NCBI GenBank assembly: GCA_041675885.1
Contig: JBAYSY010000010.1
Coordinates: 3,257 to 67,256 of the forward strand
Origin: JBAYSY01 sp041675885
GTDB lineage: Bacteria; Pseudomonadota; Alphaproteobacteria; Rhodobacterales; Rhodobacteraceae
Reading direction: 5' to 3'
DNA: 64,000 nucleotides
Below the pieces are notes generated by a model, which had not been told where the DNA came from, made no database searches, and saw nothing but the letters and a program-made list of their open reading frames with translations. This document shows positions 47,393 to 56,927 of this stretch, piece after piece; the first letter of the stretch is position 1, and each line of letters opens with the position of its first letter. A program made the translations under genes and the position numbers.

Positions 47393-48537
47393 GCCGTGCC
47401 CTTCCTGATCGAACCCGCGCGCGGGTATTGCGACAGATGCCGTGCCCGCAGGATCAGCACCCACAGGATCACCGCCCCAAGCTGATGCGTCAGCGCCACA
47501 TGCAGATGCGCCACGGTCAGCACCGTGACGATGCCCAGCACCACCTGCCCGAACAGCATCACCATCACCCAGTCGAAAGACCGCCGGGTCGCCAGATGGG
47601 CCGAGCCGCGGCCGCGCCGCCAGGCCATGATGCCGAAGACGAACAGCAGGTAGCCCGCCATGCGGTGGATGAACTGCACCAGCCCCTCGTTCTCGAAGAA
47701 CGCCCGCCAGACCGCGCCGCCGTCCGGCACGTAGAACGGATCGGGCGGAATGAACCGCCCGGCCATCAGCGGCCATGTCGGAAAGGCCCGGCCCGCGTCG
47801 ATCCCGGCCACCAGCGCCCCCAGCAGGATTTGCAGGAAGGCGAAATGCATCAGCCCGGTGGAAAGCGAAAAGAGCCTGGCCTCGCGCCCCCGGCGCGCCT
47901 GCATCAGGTCGCTTTCGGACCGGCCCAGCAGGAACGCATACCAGGCGATGAAGCCGAGGATCACGAAGGCCAGCCCCAGATGCGCCGCCAGCCGGTAGGA
48001 GGCCACCCGCACCACCTCGCCCGACAGGCCCGAGGTCACCATCCACCAGCCGATCGCCCCCTGCAAACCGCCAAGCCCGCCAAGGATCAGCAACCGCCCG
48101 GTCCAGCCCACGGGAATCCGGCCGGTCAGCCAGAAGAACAGGAAGCCCGCGGCCCAGACCAGCCCGATCAGGCGGCCAAGCTGGCGGTGGCCCCATTCCC
48201 ACCAGTAGATCACCTTGAATTCGGAAAGGCTCATGCCCTGGTTCACGAATTCATATTGCGGGATCTGGCGGTATTTATCGAATTCCTCCTGCCAGTGGGC
48301 ATCCGACATCGGCGGCAGCGCGCCGGTGACCGGCCGCCATTCGGTGATCGAAAGGCCCGAGTCGGTCAGCCGCGTGGCCCCGCCCACCGCGATGATCGCC
48401 ACCACCAGCACGAACAGCGCCATAAGCCACAGCCGGATCGCCCGGCGCGCGCCCGAAGGCCGGGCGATCCCGCCCGCCGCGGGCGGCGTCCTGGCGCCCG
48501 GCTGGGCGACTTCCTCGAAAATGCTGCGCTTGGCCAT
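47389..48537 (-). CDS. ctaA: Heme A synthase
   Basis: A 382-residue inner-membrane COX15/CtaA enzyme oxidising heme O to heme A for aa3-type oxidases. Eight helices with ligand His in WEWGHRQLGR, RLAAHLGLAF, FIHRMAGYLL and LTHQLGA. The loop GGATRLTDSGLSITEWRPVTG is strongly conserved. Implies a heme-copper oxidase elsewhere in the genome. Confidence 0.95.
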   Translation of the reverse strand: MAKRSIFEEVAQPGARTPPAAGGIARPSGARRAIRLWLMALFVLVVAIIAVGGATRLTDSGLSITEWRPVTGALPPMSDAHWQEEFDKYRQIPQYEFVNQGMSLSEFKVIYWWEWGHRQLGRLIGLVWAAGFLFFWLTGRIPVGWTGRLLILGGLGGLQGAIGWWMVTSGLSGEVVRVASYRLAAHLGLAFVILGFIAWYAFLLGRSESDLMQARRGREARLFSLSTGLMHFAFLQILLGALVAGIDAGRAFPTWPLMAGRFIPPDPFYVPDGGAVWRAFFENEGLVQFIHRMAGYLLFVFGIMAWRRGRGSAHLATRRSFDWVMVMLFGQVVLGIVTVLTVAHLHVALTHQLGAVILWVLILRARHLSQYPRAGSIRKGTA

Positions 48538-48603
48538 CGCTGCCTCCGTTATCCGGCGCGACGATAGGCCCGCGCCGCCCCGCCTTCAAGCTTGTCCGGC
48601 CCT

Positions 48604-49326
48604 TCAGGGCTGCCCGGCCTTGCGGGCGATCTGGCGCAGCATCCCGTGCAGCACCTGCACATCGGCCCGGGTCAGCGCCAGCCGCCCCCACATGCTGCGG
48701 ATGTTGCGCTTCATGCTGGCGGTCTTTTCCGGCGGAAAGAAGAACCCGGCCTCGTCCAGCCGCTGCTCGAAATGATCGCCGAGCCTGCCGACCTCCTGCC
48801 CGGTGGCCAGATCGACCTCGGGGACCGGCACCGTGCCCGACACCTGCCGCCGCCATTCATAGCCCATCAGCAGCACGCATTGCGCGAGGTTGAGCGAGGC
48901 GAACCCGGGGTTCACCGGCACGGTGACGATGGCGTTCGCCGGGGCGATGTCGTCGTTTTCCAGCCCGGTGCGCTCGGGGCCGAACAGCACGGCGACCCGT
49001 CTGCCTTCGGCGGCAAGCGCGCGGGCTTCGGCCATCGCCCGTTCCGGGGTGACGACCGGCTTGGTCAATTCGCGCCCGCGCGCGGTGGTGGCATAGACAT
49101 AGTGGCAATCGGCGATCGCCCCCGCCACGTCGTCGAACACCCCGGCGCGATCCAGCAGGCGCCCCGCCCCGCTTGCCATCGCCACCGCCTTGGGGTTGGG
49201 CCAGCCGTCGCGCGGCGCGGTGATCCGCATCCGCTCCAGCCCGAAGTTCAGCATCGCCCGCGCCGCGGCACCGATGTTCTCGCCCATCTGCGGGCGGACG
49301 AGCACGAAGATCGGGTCGGTCTGCAT
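48604..49326 (-). CDS. RNA methyltransferase, TrmJ/TrmH family (SPOUT)
   Basis: A 240-residue SPOUT-fold enzyme. Family blocks PQMGENIGAAARAMLNFG, FGPERTGLEND and NPGFASLNLAQCV bind SAM through the trefoil knot. TrmJ makes 2'-O-methyl at position 32 of tRNAs; the C-terminal extension (EKTASMKRNIRSMWGRLALT) fits TrmJ. Confidence 0.92.
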   Translation of the reverse strand: MQTDPIFVLVRPQMGENIGAAARAMLNFGLERMRITAPRDGWPNPKAVAMASGAGRLLDRAGVFDDVAGAIADCHYVYATTARGRELTKPVVTPERAMAEARALAAEGRRVAVLFGPERTGLENDDIAPANAIVTVPVNPGFASLNLAQCVLLMGYEWRRQVSGTVPVPEVDLATGQEVGRLGDHFEQRLDEAGFFFPPEKTASMKRNIRSMWGRLALTRADVQVLHGMLRQIARKAGQP

Positions 49327-49432
49327 CGGCGGTTTCCTGATCGGGCGCGGGGGCGGCTGTGCCGCCGTTTGGCGCGGCCCGGCGCAAAAGGCAAGCTTTG
49401 CGATGCCGGGAAACCGGCCGGGAAACCGGAAG

Positions 49433-49464
49433 GCCGCGGCGCCGGGCGGAACCGGCGCCGCGGC
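49433..49464 (-). terminator. GC-rich hairpin after the FadL-type gene
   Basis: A perfect 13-bp stem (GCCGCGGCGCCGG/CCGGCGCCGCGGC, loop of 6) just after the stop at 49471. Only short T runs follow (CTTCCGGTTTCCC), so the terminator role is likely but imperfect. Confidence 0.55.
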
Positions 49465-49470
49465 GGCGGG

Positions 49471-50547
49471 TCAGAAGCTGTAGCCGACGCGGACACCCGC
49501 CGCGATGGCCTTGTTGCCCGAGAACCGCGCGCCGATATTGGTGGTGGCCCCGCCGATCCACATATAGCGCAGCCCGCTGGTGATGCGCATGTTGCCCTGT
49601 GTATAGGTGGCGGCGATCCCTACCGACTTGTGCCCGTCCACCGGGCCGAGGTTGCCGGTCGTATGGCCGTCGCTGTGTTCATACCCGACGGTTCCGGCCA
49701 CGGACCAGTTCTCGTTCAGCCGCCGCCCGATGCCGAGGTTCAGCGTCGCGGTGTTGCGCGCATAGGACACCAGCGGGGCCGCGCTTATATTCGCCATATA
49801 GACCGGGGGCGAGATGTCGAACTTGGTCCAGCGCTGCCAGCGCAGGTTGCCAAACAGCAGCGTGTCGGGCGCGACCCCGGTCTGGAATTCGAGGTTGAGC
49901 GATTCCGGCACCGAGGTTTCGAAATTCGTGTTCATGCTCCCGAATCCGACGATGGTCTCGGTTGAATCGAACTTGTGGGTGATGCGGGAATTGTAGGTCA
50001 GCGCCACCCGCATGGCGATATCCGGCCGTTCATAGGCCACGCCGACCAGATAGCCCAGTTCCCGGTCGGTGTTGGTGGACATGGAGTAGGTCGCGGTGGG
50101 CAGGTGCAGTTCGACGCGCCCGCGCGCCTGTTGCAGCCGGATGCCGCCATAGGCGCTGAAGTTGCTGTCGATCCGGTAGCGCAGCATGCCGGTCAGCGCC
50201 GCGCTGTTGATGCTGGCATTCGTCCCCTGCAACAGATAGCCCGTCCCGCCCGGATAGGTGGTATCGGCGCCGATGGGCTCGTCAAGGACGATGGCAAGGT
50301 CCATCCGCTCGCCCAGCGCCATCTTGTAGCCGAAGGACAGCGACTGGTAGCTGTCCAGGATGCTGCCGCTGCCGGCCCCGCCCAGCGCCCCCGAGACCCG
50401 GGGATCCACATGGTTGATGCTGAATTCCATGTAGCGGCCCGGCTCGAACAGCAGCGCGACCGACTGGGGAGATCGCTCGACGCCCCCGGCAAGGCCCGGG
50501 GCCGTCGAAAGCGCCAGCGCGCCGATGGCATATGTCACTCGTTTCAT
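49471..50547 (-). CDS. FadL/OmpP1-type outer-membrane transporter
   Basis: A 358-residue beta-barrel for hydrophobic compounds such as long-chain fatty acids. Signal peptide MKRVTYAIGALALSTAPGLA, then GGVERSPQSVALLFEPG, repeated strands and C-terminal VGYSF. ATG 50547 has GGAGGAG about 9 bases upstream. An operator-like dyad covers the -35 region. Confidence 0.88.
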   Translation of the reverse strand: MKRVTYAIGALALSTAPGLAGGVERSPQSVALLFEPGRYMEFSINHVDPRVSGALGGAGSGSILDSYQSLSFGYKMALGERMDLAIVLDEPIGADTTYPGGTGYLLQGTNASINSAALTGMLRYRIDSNFSAYGGIRLQQARGRVELHLPTATYSMSTNTDRELGYLVGVAYERPDIAMRVALTYNSRITHKFDSTETIVGFGSMNTNFETSVPESLNLEFQTGVAPDTLLFGNLRWQRWTKFDISPPVYMANISAAPLVSYARNTATLNLGIGRRLNENWSVAGTVGYEHSDGHTTGNLGPVDGHKSVGIAATYTQGNMRITSGLRYMWIGGATTNIGARFSGNKAIAAGVRVGYSF

Positions 50548-50584
50548 GGCGATGTTTCTCCTCCCTGGGTCCGCCTGCCGCCCG

Positions 50585-50614
50585 ATCATATCCCAATCGC
50601 CGGATTTGCGATTG
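50585..50614 (-). promoter_or_regulatory. Palindromic operator candidate of the FadL-type gene
   Basis: CAATCGC-N7-GCGATTG (50594-50614) is a perfect 7-bp dyad next to TATGAT (50590-50585 on the minus strand), a good -10. The dyad covers where the -35 should be, and no -35 consensus is visible. Confidence 0.45.
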
Positions 50615-50795
50615 TCTTTCGTCAAGGGCCGACGCGACGTCAGCCTTGCGGGATGATGCGATGCGGCGTCCCAGCCTCTTGACGGTTGTCGATGAAATGG
50701 CCTGTCCCGTCAAGGCTGTCGCCCTTTCCGCCGCGGATAGCCAAAGCCGTGAAAGCCGGATATAGCGGCCGCAGCAGCAGACGGAGCCCCCGATC

Positions 50796-51416
50796 ATGGC
50801 CGAACCCGAGCGCCCGCAGCTCTATCTTGTCACCCCGCCCGCCTTCGCGCCGGAGGCATTCGCCGACCGGCTTGCGGCGGTGCTCGACGCGATGCCGGTG
50901 GCCTGCGTGCGGCTGGCGCTGGCCACGGCGGCAGAGGACGACCTTGCCCGTGCCGCCGACATGCTGCGGGCAGTGACCCACGCGCGCGACGTGGCGTTGG
51001 TGATCGAACGCCACCTGTTGCTGGCGCGCAGGCTGGGCCTGGACGGAGTGCATCTGCCCGACGGCGCGCGCGGCGTGCGGGCGGCGCGCAAGGAGCTTGG
51101 CCCCGACGCCATCGTCGGCGCTTTCTGCGGCACCACGCGGCACGACGGGATCAACGCGGCCGAGGCCGGGGCGGATTACGTGGCCTTCGGCCCCGTGGGC
51201 GCGACGCCCCTGGGCGACGGCCGCCGGGCCGGGCACGATCTGTTCCAGTGGTGGTCCGAGATGATCGAGGTGCCGGTGGTGGCCGAAGGTGCGCTTGACC
51301 CCGCGCTGGTGGAAACCCTTGCGCCGGTTGCCGACTTTTTCGGCATCGGCATGGAAATCTGGCAGGAGGAGGACGCGGCCGCCGCCCTGCGGCGCTTGCT
51401 TGCACCGTCTGGCTGA
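50796..51416 (+). CDS. thiE: Thiamine-phosphate synthase family protein, divergent
   Basis: A 206-residue TIM-barrel with ThiE features: start QLYLVTPPAF, GLDGVHLPDGARGVRAARKELG, and DYVAFGPVGATP. ThiE joins the pyrimidine and thiazole moieties of thiamine. The usual YLVTD and late GGI phosphate motif are altered (VVAEGA), so a TenI-like or other role is possible. Confidence 0.75.
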   Translation: MAEPERPQLYLVTPPAFAPEAFADRLAAVLDAMPVACVRLALATAAEDDLARAADMLRAVTHARDVALVIERHLLLARRLGLDGVHLPDGARGVRAARKELGPDAIVGAFCGTTRHDGINAAEAGADYVAFGPVGATPLGDGRRAGHDLFQWWSEMIEVPVVAEGALDPALVETLAPVADFFGIGMEIWQEEDAAAALRRLLAPSG

Positions 51417-51639
51417 TCCTGGCCCCGGGGCGCGGGTCGGGCGGCTGGCAGGGCGGACGGGAATCGGATAGAGTATCGGGGATGATCGTGATGACGGCAT
51501 CTCTCGTGTAGGTGGTGTCCGGCGGCGGACCGGCTCATCCCGTTTCCCGGGATAGGCCGGACGGTGGCGGAAAGGGTAAGGGTTACAGCGCGGGGGACCG
51601 GCCACGGCAATCCCGGAGCGCGTGACCGGAGTGACAGGA

Positions 51640-52599
51640 ATGACGGGCAAGCCCAGCGTCCAGCAGGAATTGCAGCGGCTGACATTGTTCGGGACCGGCG
51701 CGGTCGGGGCCGGGGGGCTGGCGACGCTGCTGGCCCCGGTGTTCGCGGTGGCGCCCTCGGTGCTGGCGCAGCGGCTCGAATCGCTGCCCTCGGTGCTTTC
51801 GGAAGCCTTCCCCGAGGCCGGGGCCCGCCGGGTGGTGACGCTGGCGCGGCTGGCGGGCGCGGATATCCGCATCGAACCGGCCAGCGCCCGCGGCAGCGGG
51901 CCGCGCCACGATCTGGGGCTGGTGATCTCGGACCCGGCGCAGCTTCCGCGGATCCGCGCCTGGCTGCACTGGTGCCTGGGCTGGTCCGACCGCAGCGTGA
52001 ACGAGGCGCTGGAGGCCCCCGACGGCATCCTGCTGCGCTCGGTCGGCAGCGACCTGCTGGAGACGCTGAACCGCCGGATGGGCAATATCCGCGGGGTGAA
52101 GCTGGTGGCTTTCACGCCGGAAAGCGAAAGCTACGACCTGTTCGCCTGCAACCCCGACCCGATGCAGGAAGTGGCCTTCGGCGCGGTGGCGGCTTCGCTC
52201 GGGCTGCAACCCTGCGGGCTGACCGGGGCGCGGGCGGCGGGACTCAACCATGCGACGGCGCGCTGGCTCGACCAGCGGGTGGGCGGGCAGGGTTTCGTGG
52301 TGATCGCCCGGGCGCTGCAACGGTTCGACCTGGTGCTGACCAAGCTCCGGGGCGCGACTCCGGCCGAGGCGGCCGATTTCCTCGCGACCCGCGGCCGGCT
52401 GCCGCTGGACGTGCTGCGCCGTCTGCCCCGGCACCTGCCGCTGGTGATCGAGACCGGATTGCCCCGCGTCCGGGCCGAGGAATTCAGCACCGACTACGCC
52501 GCGATCGGGCTGATGATCCGCATGATCTGCGCCAATACGATCCGCCCGCAACAGGCGCTGACGGTGGGCGACCGGCATGGCGGCGGCGGTGTAGCCTGA
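51640..52599 (+). CDS. Protein of unknown function
   Basis: A 319-residue protein, no family recognised. Residues about 12-42 are hydrophobic and Gly/Ala-rich (TLFGTGAVGAGGLATLLAPV), followed by a soluble part with several Leu-rich helices and a Cys pair (WLHWCLGW; FACNPD). ATG 51640 is chosen; GTG 51622 is possible. Codon use matches neighbours, so it is native-looking. The 223-bp spacer before it holds only minor stems. Confidence 0.7.
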   Translation: MTGKPSVQQELQRLTLFGTGAVGAGGLATLLAPVFAVAPSVLAQRLESLPSVLSEAFPEAGARRVVTLARLAGADIRIEPASARGSGPRHDLGLVISDPAQLPRIRAWLHWCLGWSDRSVNEALEAPDGILLRSVGSDLLETLNRRMGNIRGVKLVAFTPESESYDLFACNPDPMQEVAFGAVAASLGLQPCGLTGARAAGLNHATARWLDQRVGGQGFVVIARALQRFDLVLTKLRGATPAEAADFLATRGRLPLDVLRRLPRHLPLVIETGLPRVRAEEFSTDYAAIGLMIRMICANTIRPQQALTVGDRHGGGGVA

Positions 52600-52623
52600 G
52601 GCGTTCCGGCTTTCGAACGCGCC

Positions 52624-52863
52624 TCAACGCCCGCCCATGTAAAGCCGCCACAGCCAGATCAGCAGCATCGACCCCAGCACCGCGCCGACGAACCCGGCCA
52701 TCCAGCCGCTGACCGTCAGCAGCGCCCGCAACACCAGCCCGCCCGCCAGCGCCCCCGCCACGCCGATGGCAATGGTGGAGAGTAGATCGGTCTCGACCCG
52801 CATCAGCCGGGTGGCGATCAGCCCGGCGGCGGCACCGATGATGATGAGCAGAACGACAGGCAT
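52624..52863 (-). CDS. GlsB/YeaQ/YmgE-family membrane protein
   Basis: A 79-residue protein of three hydrophobic helices with GAAAGLIATRLMR and GVAGALAGGLVLR, the family pattern. Members are often stress-induced; function unknown. Convergent with the unknown protein. Confidence 0.88.
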   Translation of the reverse strand: MPVVLLIIIGAAAGLIATRLMRVETDLLSTIAIGVAGALAGGLVLRALLTVSGWMAGFVGAVLGSMLLIWLWRLYMGGR

Positions 52864-52958
52864 CGCAGTTCCTTTTCGCGGGTACTATGCGGCGGAAGCG
52901 GGCGGCTGTGAAGCCGGTGCCGCCGGTCCGGGGGTCGTGCCCGTGGCTGGCCGGGGAA

Positions 52959-53025
52959 AGGGGGCTGTCTGCCCCCTCTTGCTTCGCAATTCACCCCCGA
53001 GGATATTTTCGTCAAGGCAAAGATC
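52959..53025 (+). repeat. Hairpin plus GGATATTT intergenic motif
   Basis: AGGGGGC, TGTCT, GCCCCCT form a 7-bp stem (52959-52977), followed at 52995-53025 by CCCGAGGATATTTTCGTCAA and GGCAAAG. Same family as 1367 and 14041, but here it does not face away from a rightward gene end. Confidence 0.5.
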
Positions 53026-53086
53026 AGCAGGGGGTTGTTTTCTTCTGTCGGACGATATCCCGACTGGGCGGCGTCCTGCAACGGGT

Positions 53087-54313
53087 TCAGATCGGGCGGC
53101 CTGACAGAAGCCGGGGCAGGTCGCCCGACAGGCCCGCCGCCTCGCGGATGAAGTGCCGCCGCAGGCCGGGCATCGCGTTCACCGCCCCGAGGCCGAGGCT
53201 GCGGCCAAGCCGCAGCACGGGGTTGTCGTTCGAGAACAGTCGGTTGACCGCATCCATCCCCAGCGCCAGCGCGGTTGCGTCGAACCGCCGCCATTGCTGG
53301 TAGCGTTCCAGCACGTCCCCGGCCCCCACGTCCTCGCCCCGGCGCCGGGCCAGCACCAGCACTTCGGCCAGCGCCCCCACGTCGCGCAGCCCGAGGTTCA
53401 GCCCCTGCCCGGCGATCGGATGCACCCCGTGTGCGGCATCGCCCACCAGCACCACCCGGGGCGCGGTGAAGCGTTCCGCCAGCGACAGCGACAGCGGATA
53501 GGTGAAGCGCGTGCCGGTGAGGGCGATCTTTCCGAGGAAATCCCCGAACCTGACCCGCAGCAGCGCGAGGTATTCGTCATCCGGCAGCGCGGAGATGGCG
53601 CGGGCGGTGTCGGCCTGTTCGCTCCAGACGATGGAGGAGCGGTTGCCCGGCAGCGGCAGGATGGCGAAGGGGCCGCCGGGCAGAAAGAACTGATGCGCCA
53701 CGCCGTCATGCGGGCGTTCGTGTTCCACCGCGTTCACCAGCGCGATCTGGCCGTAGTCCCAGCCGTTGCGCTTGATCCCCGCGCGCTCCGCCACCCCGCT
53801 TTGCCGCCCGTCGCAGCCGACCAGCACCGCGGCGCCGAGGTGCCGCCCCGAGGCGAGTGTCACCGTCACGCCGCCCGGCCCGGTCTCCTGCCCCGTCACG
53901 CTGTCACCCGCGATCAGCTCGATCCGCGGTTCGGCCCGCATGGCGTCGAGGAAGCCCGCATAGAGAAAGCGGTCCTCCAGCATGTAGCCCATCGGGCCTT
54001 CCTCGATCTCGGCATGGTCGAAGGCCAGCACGAAGGGCGCCGGGCCGCTGCCGGGCTGGCCGTCGCAGGTGCGGATGCCGAGGATCGGCTGCGCCTCGGC
54101 CCCGACCAGCGCCCAGACGCCGATGGCCGACAGGAGCCGCTGCGAGCCGAGCGCCAGCGCATAGGCCCTGCCGTCGAAACCGGTCTCGGCACGGACCCCG
54201 GTCGGGCGGGCATCGACCACCGCCACCGAGAACCCGCCCTGGGCCAGCGCCAGCGCCAGTGCCGGGCCGTTGAGCCCGCCCCCGGCGATGAGAATGTCGC
54301 AATCGCGCTTCAT
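53087..54313 (-). CDS. UbiH/UbiF/COQ6-family ubiquinone biosynthesis hydroxylase
   Basis: A 408-residue FAD monooxygenase hydroxylating a ubiquinone precursor ring. FAD motif ILIAGGGLNGPALALAL near 7-24, and the second FAD motif LVGDAAHGVHPIAGQGLNLGLRDV. Which ring position it acts on is not determined. ATG 54313 sits just before the FAD motif. Confidence 0.92.
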   Translation of the reverse strand: MKRDCDILIAGGGLNGPALALALAQGGFSVAVVDARPTGVRAETGFDGRAYALALGSQRLLSAIGVWALVGAEAQPILGIRTCDGQPGSGPAPFVLAFDHAEIEEGPMGYMLEDRFLYAGFLDAMRAEPRIELIAGDSVTGQETGPGGVTVTLASGRHLGAAVLVGCDGRQSGVAERAGIKRNGWDYGQIALVNAVEHERPHDGVAHQFFLPGGPFAILPLPGNRSSIVWSEQADTARAISALPDDEYLALLRVRFGDFLGKIALTGTRFTYPLSLSLAERFTAPRVVLVGDAAHGVHPIAGQGLNLGLRDVGALAEVLVLARRRGEDVGAGDVLERYQQWRRFDATALALGMDAVNRLFSNDNPVLRLGRSLGLGAVNAMPGLRRHFIREAAGLSGDLPRLLSGRPI

Positions 54314-54393
54314 GCCCCGCAATATGGCAAGCCGGGCGGGATTGTCCATGCGCGTATCCGCCGCTACCGTCCGGGGAACCGCAGGAGGGGGGC

Positions 54394-55734
54394 GTGGAAA
54401 TGGGCAAGACGGCCTGGTTTTCGATGACGGCAGGCGATCTCGGGCGCGGGATCGCGGCGGGCGACATCCATCCGGTGGAACTGACCGAGGCGTTCCTCGA
54501 CGCCATCGGCCGCCACCCCGAGGCGGGCCGCATCTATGCCCGCACCACCCCCGCGCGGGCGCGGGACGAGGCGATGGCGGCGGCTGCGCGGGCAAAAACG
54601 GGGCTGCGGCGCGGGTTGCTGGACGGGGTGCCGCTGAGCTGGAAGGACCTGTTCGACAGTGCGGGCGTGGCGACCGAGTCGGGGTCGGCGCTGCTGAAGG
54701 GCCGGGTGCCCGGGGCCGATGCCGCGGTGCTTGCCGCCGCCACGCGGGCGGGCACGGTCTGTCTCGGCAAGGTGCACATGTCGGAACTGGCCTTCTCGGG
54801 GCTCGGGCTCAACCCGGTGACCGCGACGCCGCCCAACATCAACCTGCCCGGCGCGGTGCCGGGGGGGTCGTCCTCGGGTTCGGCGGCCTCGGTCGCCTTC
54901 GGGCTGGCGCCCGCCGGGATCGGCTCGGACACCGGGGGTTCGGTGCGGGTGCCTGCGGCGTGGAACGATCTGGTCGGCCTGAAGACCACCGTGGGGCGGC
55001 TTCCGCTGGCGGGCGCCGTGCCGCTGTGCGAACGGTTCGACACCGCGGGGCCGCTTGCGCGCAGCGTCGAGGATTGCGCCGAACTGCTGGCGGTGCTGGA
55101 GGACGGCCGGGCCGCCGACCTGCGCGGGGCCTCGCTTGCGGGCGCGCGGCTGATGGTACTGGAGACCTTGGCCTTCGACGGGATCGAGGAGGCCCCGGCG
55201 CGGGGCTTCGAGGCGGCCGTCACCCGGCTCGAACGCGGGGGCGCGACGGTCACGCGCCGCAAGCTGCCCTTCGTGGCCGAGGCGCTGGGCCTTTCGGCGC
55301 TGCTGTTCACCGCCGAAGCCTACGGCATCTGGCGCGAGGTGATCGAGGCGAACCCCGGCGTCATGTTCCCCCGCATCCTTGAGCGGTTCCGCAGCGGCGC
55401 GGATTTCGCCGCCCCTGACTATGTGGCGGGCTGGCGGCGGCTTCTTGTGCTGCGGGCCGAGTGGCGGGCGGCGGTGGCCGGGTTCGACGCGGTGATCCTG
55501 CCCACGGTGCCGATCCTGCCGCCCGACGCCGCCCGGCTGCTGACCGACGACGACTATTACGTGCGCGCCAACCTGCTGACGCTGCGCAACACGCGGATCG
55601 GCAACCTGTTCGGCCTGTGCGGGCTGTCGCTGCCGACGCCGGAACCGTCCTGCGGGATCATGCTGCTCGGCGCGCCGATGGGCGAGGAACGCCTGTTGCG
55701 GCTCGGCGCGGCGGCGGAGGCGGCGTTGCGTTGA
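54394..55734 (+). CDS. Amidase (amidase signature family)
   Basis: A 446-residue hydrolase with the Ser-cisSer-Lys triad: Lys in LSWKDLFD, GGSSSGSAASV and GSDTGGSVRVPAAWN. Substrate not predictable; GatA is excluded by lack of gatB/gatC next to it. GTG 54394 has AGGAGG 5 bases upstream; ATG 54400 is the alternative. Confidence 0.9.
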   Translation: MEMGKTAWFSMTAGDLGRGIAAGDIHPVELTEAFLDAIGRHPEAGRIYARTTPARARDEAMAAAARAKTGLRRGLLDGVPLSWKDLFDSAGVATESGSALLKGRVPGADAAVLAAATRAGTVCLGKVHMSELAFSGLGLNPVTATPPNINLPGAVPGGSSSGSAASVAFGLAPAGIGSDTGGSVRVPAAWNDLVGLKTTVGRLPLAGAVPLCERFDTAGPLARSVEDCAELLAVLEDGRAADLRGASLAGARLMVLETLAFDGIEEAPARGFEAAVTRLERGGATVTRRKLPFVAEALGLSALLFTAEAYGIWREVIEANPGVMFPRILERFRSGADFAAPDYVAGWRRLLVLRAEWRAAVAGFDAVILPTVPILPPDAARLLTDDDYYVRANLLTLRNTRIGNLFGLCGLSLPTPEPSCGIMLLGAPMGEERLLRLGAAAEAALR

Positions 55735-55739
55735 GCGGT

Positions 55740-56750
55740 ATGGGCGGAGCGACCCCGCGTGACCATGTCCGGGATCATGGCGGCGATCTGGCCGAGGCGG
55801 TCGCCCGCCACGGCGGTGTACCCGGTGACTGGATCGACCTCTCGACCGGCATCAACCGGGTGCCCTGGCCCCTGCCCGCGATTCCGGCGCAGGCGTGGCA
55901 GGGCCTGCCCGGCCGGGCGCTGTTCGACGCCGCGCTTTCGGCGGCGCGGGCGGGTTACGGCACCGATGCGCCGGGCGTGGCGCTGGCCGGTGCGCAGGCG
56001 GCGATCCAGCTGGTGCCGCGGCTACGGGCGCCGGGGCGGGTGCGGCTGCGCCATGCGGGCTACAACGAATACGCCCCGGCCTTCGCCGATGCGGGCTGGC
56101 GGGTGGAGCGGATCGGCGCCGGGGACGACCTTGGCGGGGCCGATGCTGCCGTGCTGACAAACCCCAACAACCCGGACGGGGCGGCGATGGCGCGCGACGA
56201 GGTGCTGCGGCTGGCCGGGCGGGTCGGGCTGCTGCTGGTAGACGAGAGTTTCGCCGATGTGCGGCCCGACCTGTCGGTGGCATCCGAGGCCGGGAAGGTG
56301 CCGGGGCTCATCGTGCTGCGGTCGTTCGGCAAGTTCTTCGGGCTTGCCGGGTTGCGGCTGGGCTTTGCCTTCGGGATGGCCGAGGACATGGCGCGGCTTG
56401 GGGCGCTCGCGGGGCCATGGGCGGCAAGCGGCCCGGCGCTGGCGGTGGGTGCGGCGGCTTTGGCGGATGCGGACTGGCAGGCGCGGAGCCGCGCCCGGCT
56501 GACGGAGGAGGCGGCGCGGCTGGATGCGCTGGCGCGGGCGGCGGGCTGGCAGGCGGCGGGCGGCTGCGACCTGTTCCGGCTTTACGAGACCGGCGATGCG
56601 CCGGCCGCGCGCGACCGGCTGGCCGGGCATCGGATCTGGAGCCGGGCTTTCCCCTATTCCCCCGGCTGGCTGCGGCTCGGCCTGCCGGGGGATGCGGGCG
56701 AGTGGGCGCGGCTGGAGGCGGCGCTGGCACCGGGTGCCGGGGGCGCCTGA
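55740..56750 (+). CDS. cobD: Threonine-phosphate decarboxylase (cobalamin pathway)
   Basis: A 336-residue fold-I PLP enzyme making (R)-1-amino-2-propanol phosphate for the cobalamin loop. RDHGGDLAEAV and DLSTGINRVPWP are typical openings; PLP lysine in RSFGKFFGLAGLRLGF. Called cobC in Pseudomonas-type nomenclature. No other cobalamin gene is in the window. Start follows the amidase stop by 5 bases. Confidence 0.9.
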   Translation: MGGATPRDHVRDHGGDLAEAVARHGGVPGDWIDLSTGINRVPWPLPAIPAQAWQGLPGRALFDAALSAARAGYGTDAPGVALAGAQAAIQLVPRLRAPGRVRLRHAGYNEYAPAFADAGWRVERIGAGDDLGGADAAVLTNPNNPDGAAMARDEVLRLAGRVGLLLVDESFADVRPDLSVASEAGKVPGLIVLRSFGKFFGLAGLRLGFAFGMAEDMARLGALAGPWAASGPALAVGAAALADADWQARSRARLTEEAARLDALARAAGWQAAGGCDLFRLYETGDAPAARDRLAGHRIWSRAFPYSPGWLRLGLPGDAGEWARLEAALAPGAGGA

Positions 56751-56927
56751 CGGTGGCCGCATGAGCGGCTTCGGCCTTGCGGCCCGGCGCTCGGCGCGGC
56801 TTTCGGACGCAGTTCCGGGTTGGACGTCGCGTCATGCTCGCGTATGAGTGCGATCATCGCCACGGTCGCGGCGATTTCGACCCCTGGCCTGCAACAGCCC
56901 ATAGCCTGAAATACAAGGACCGACTCC

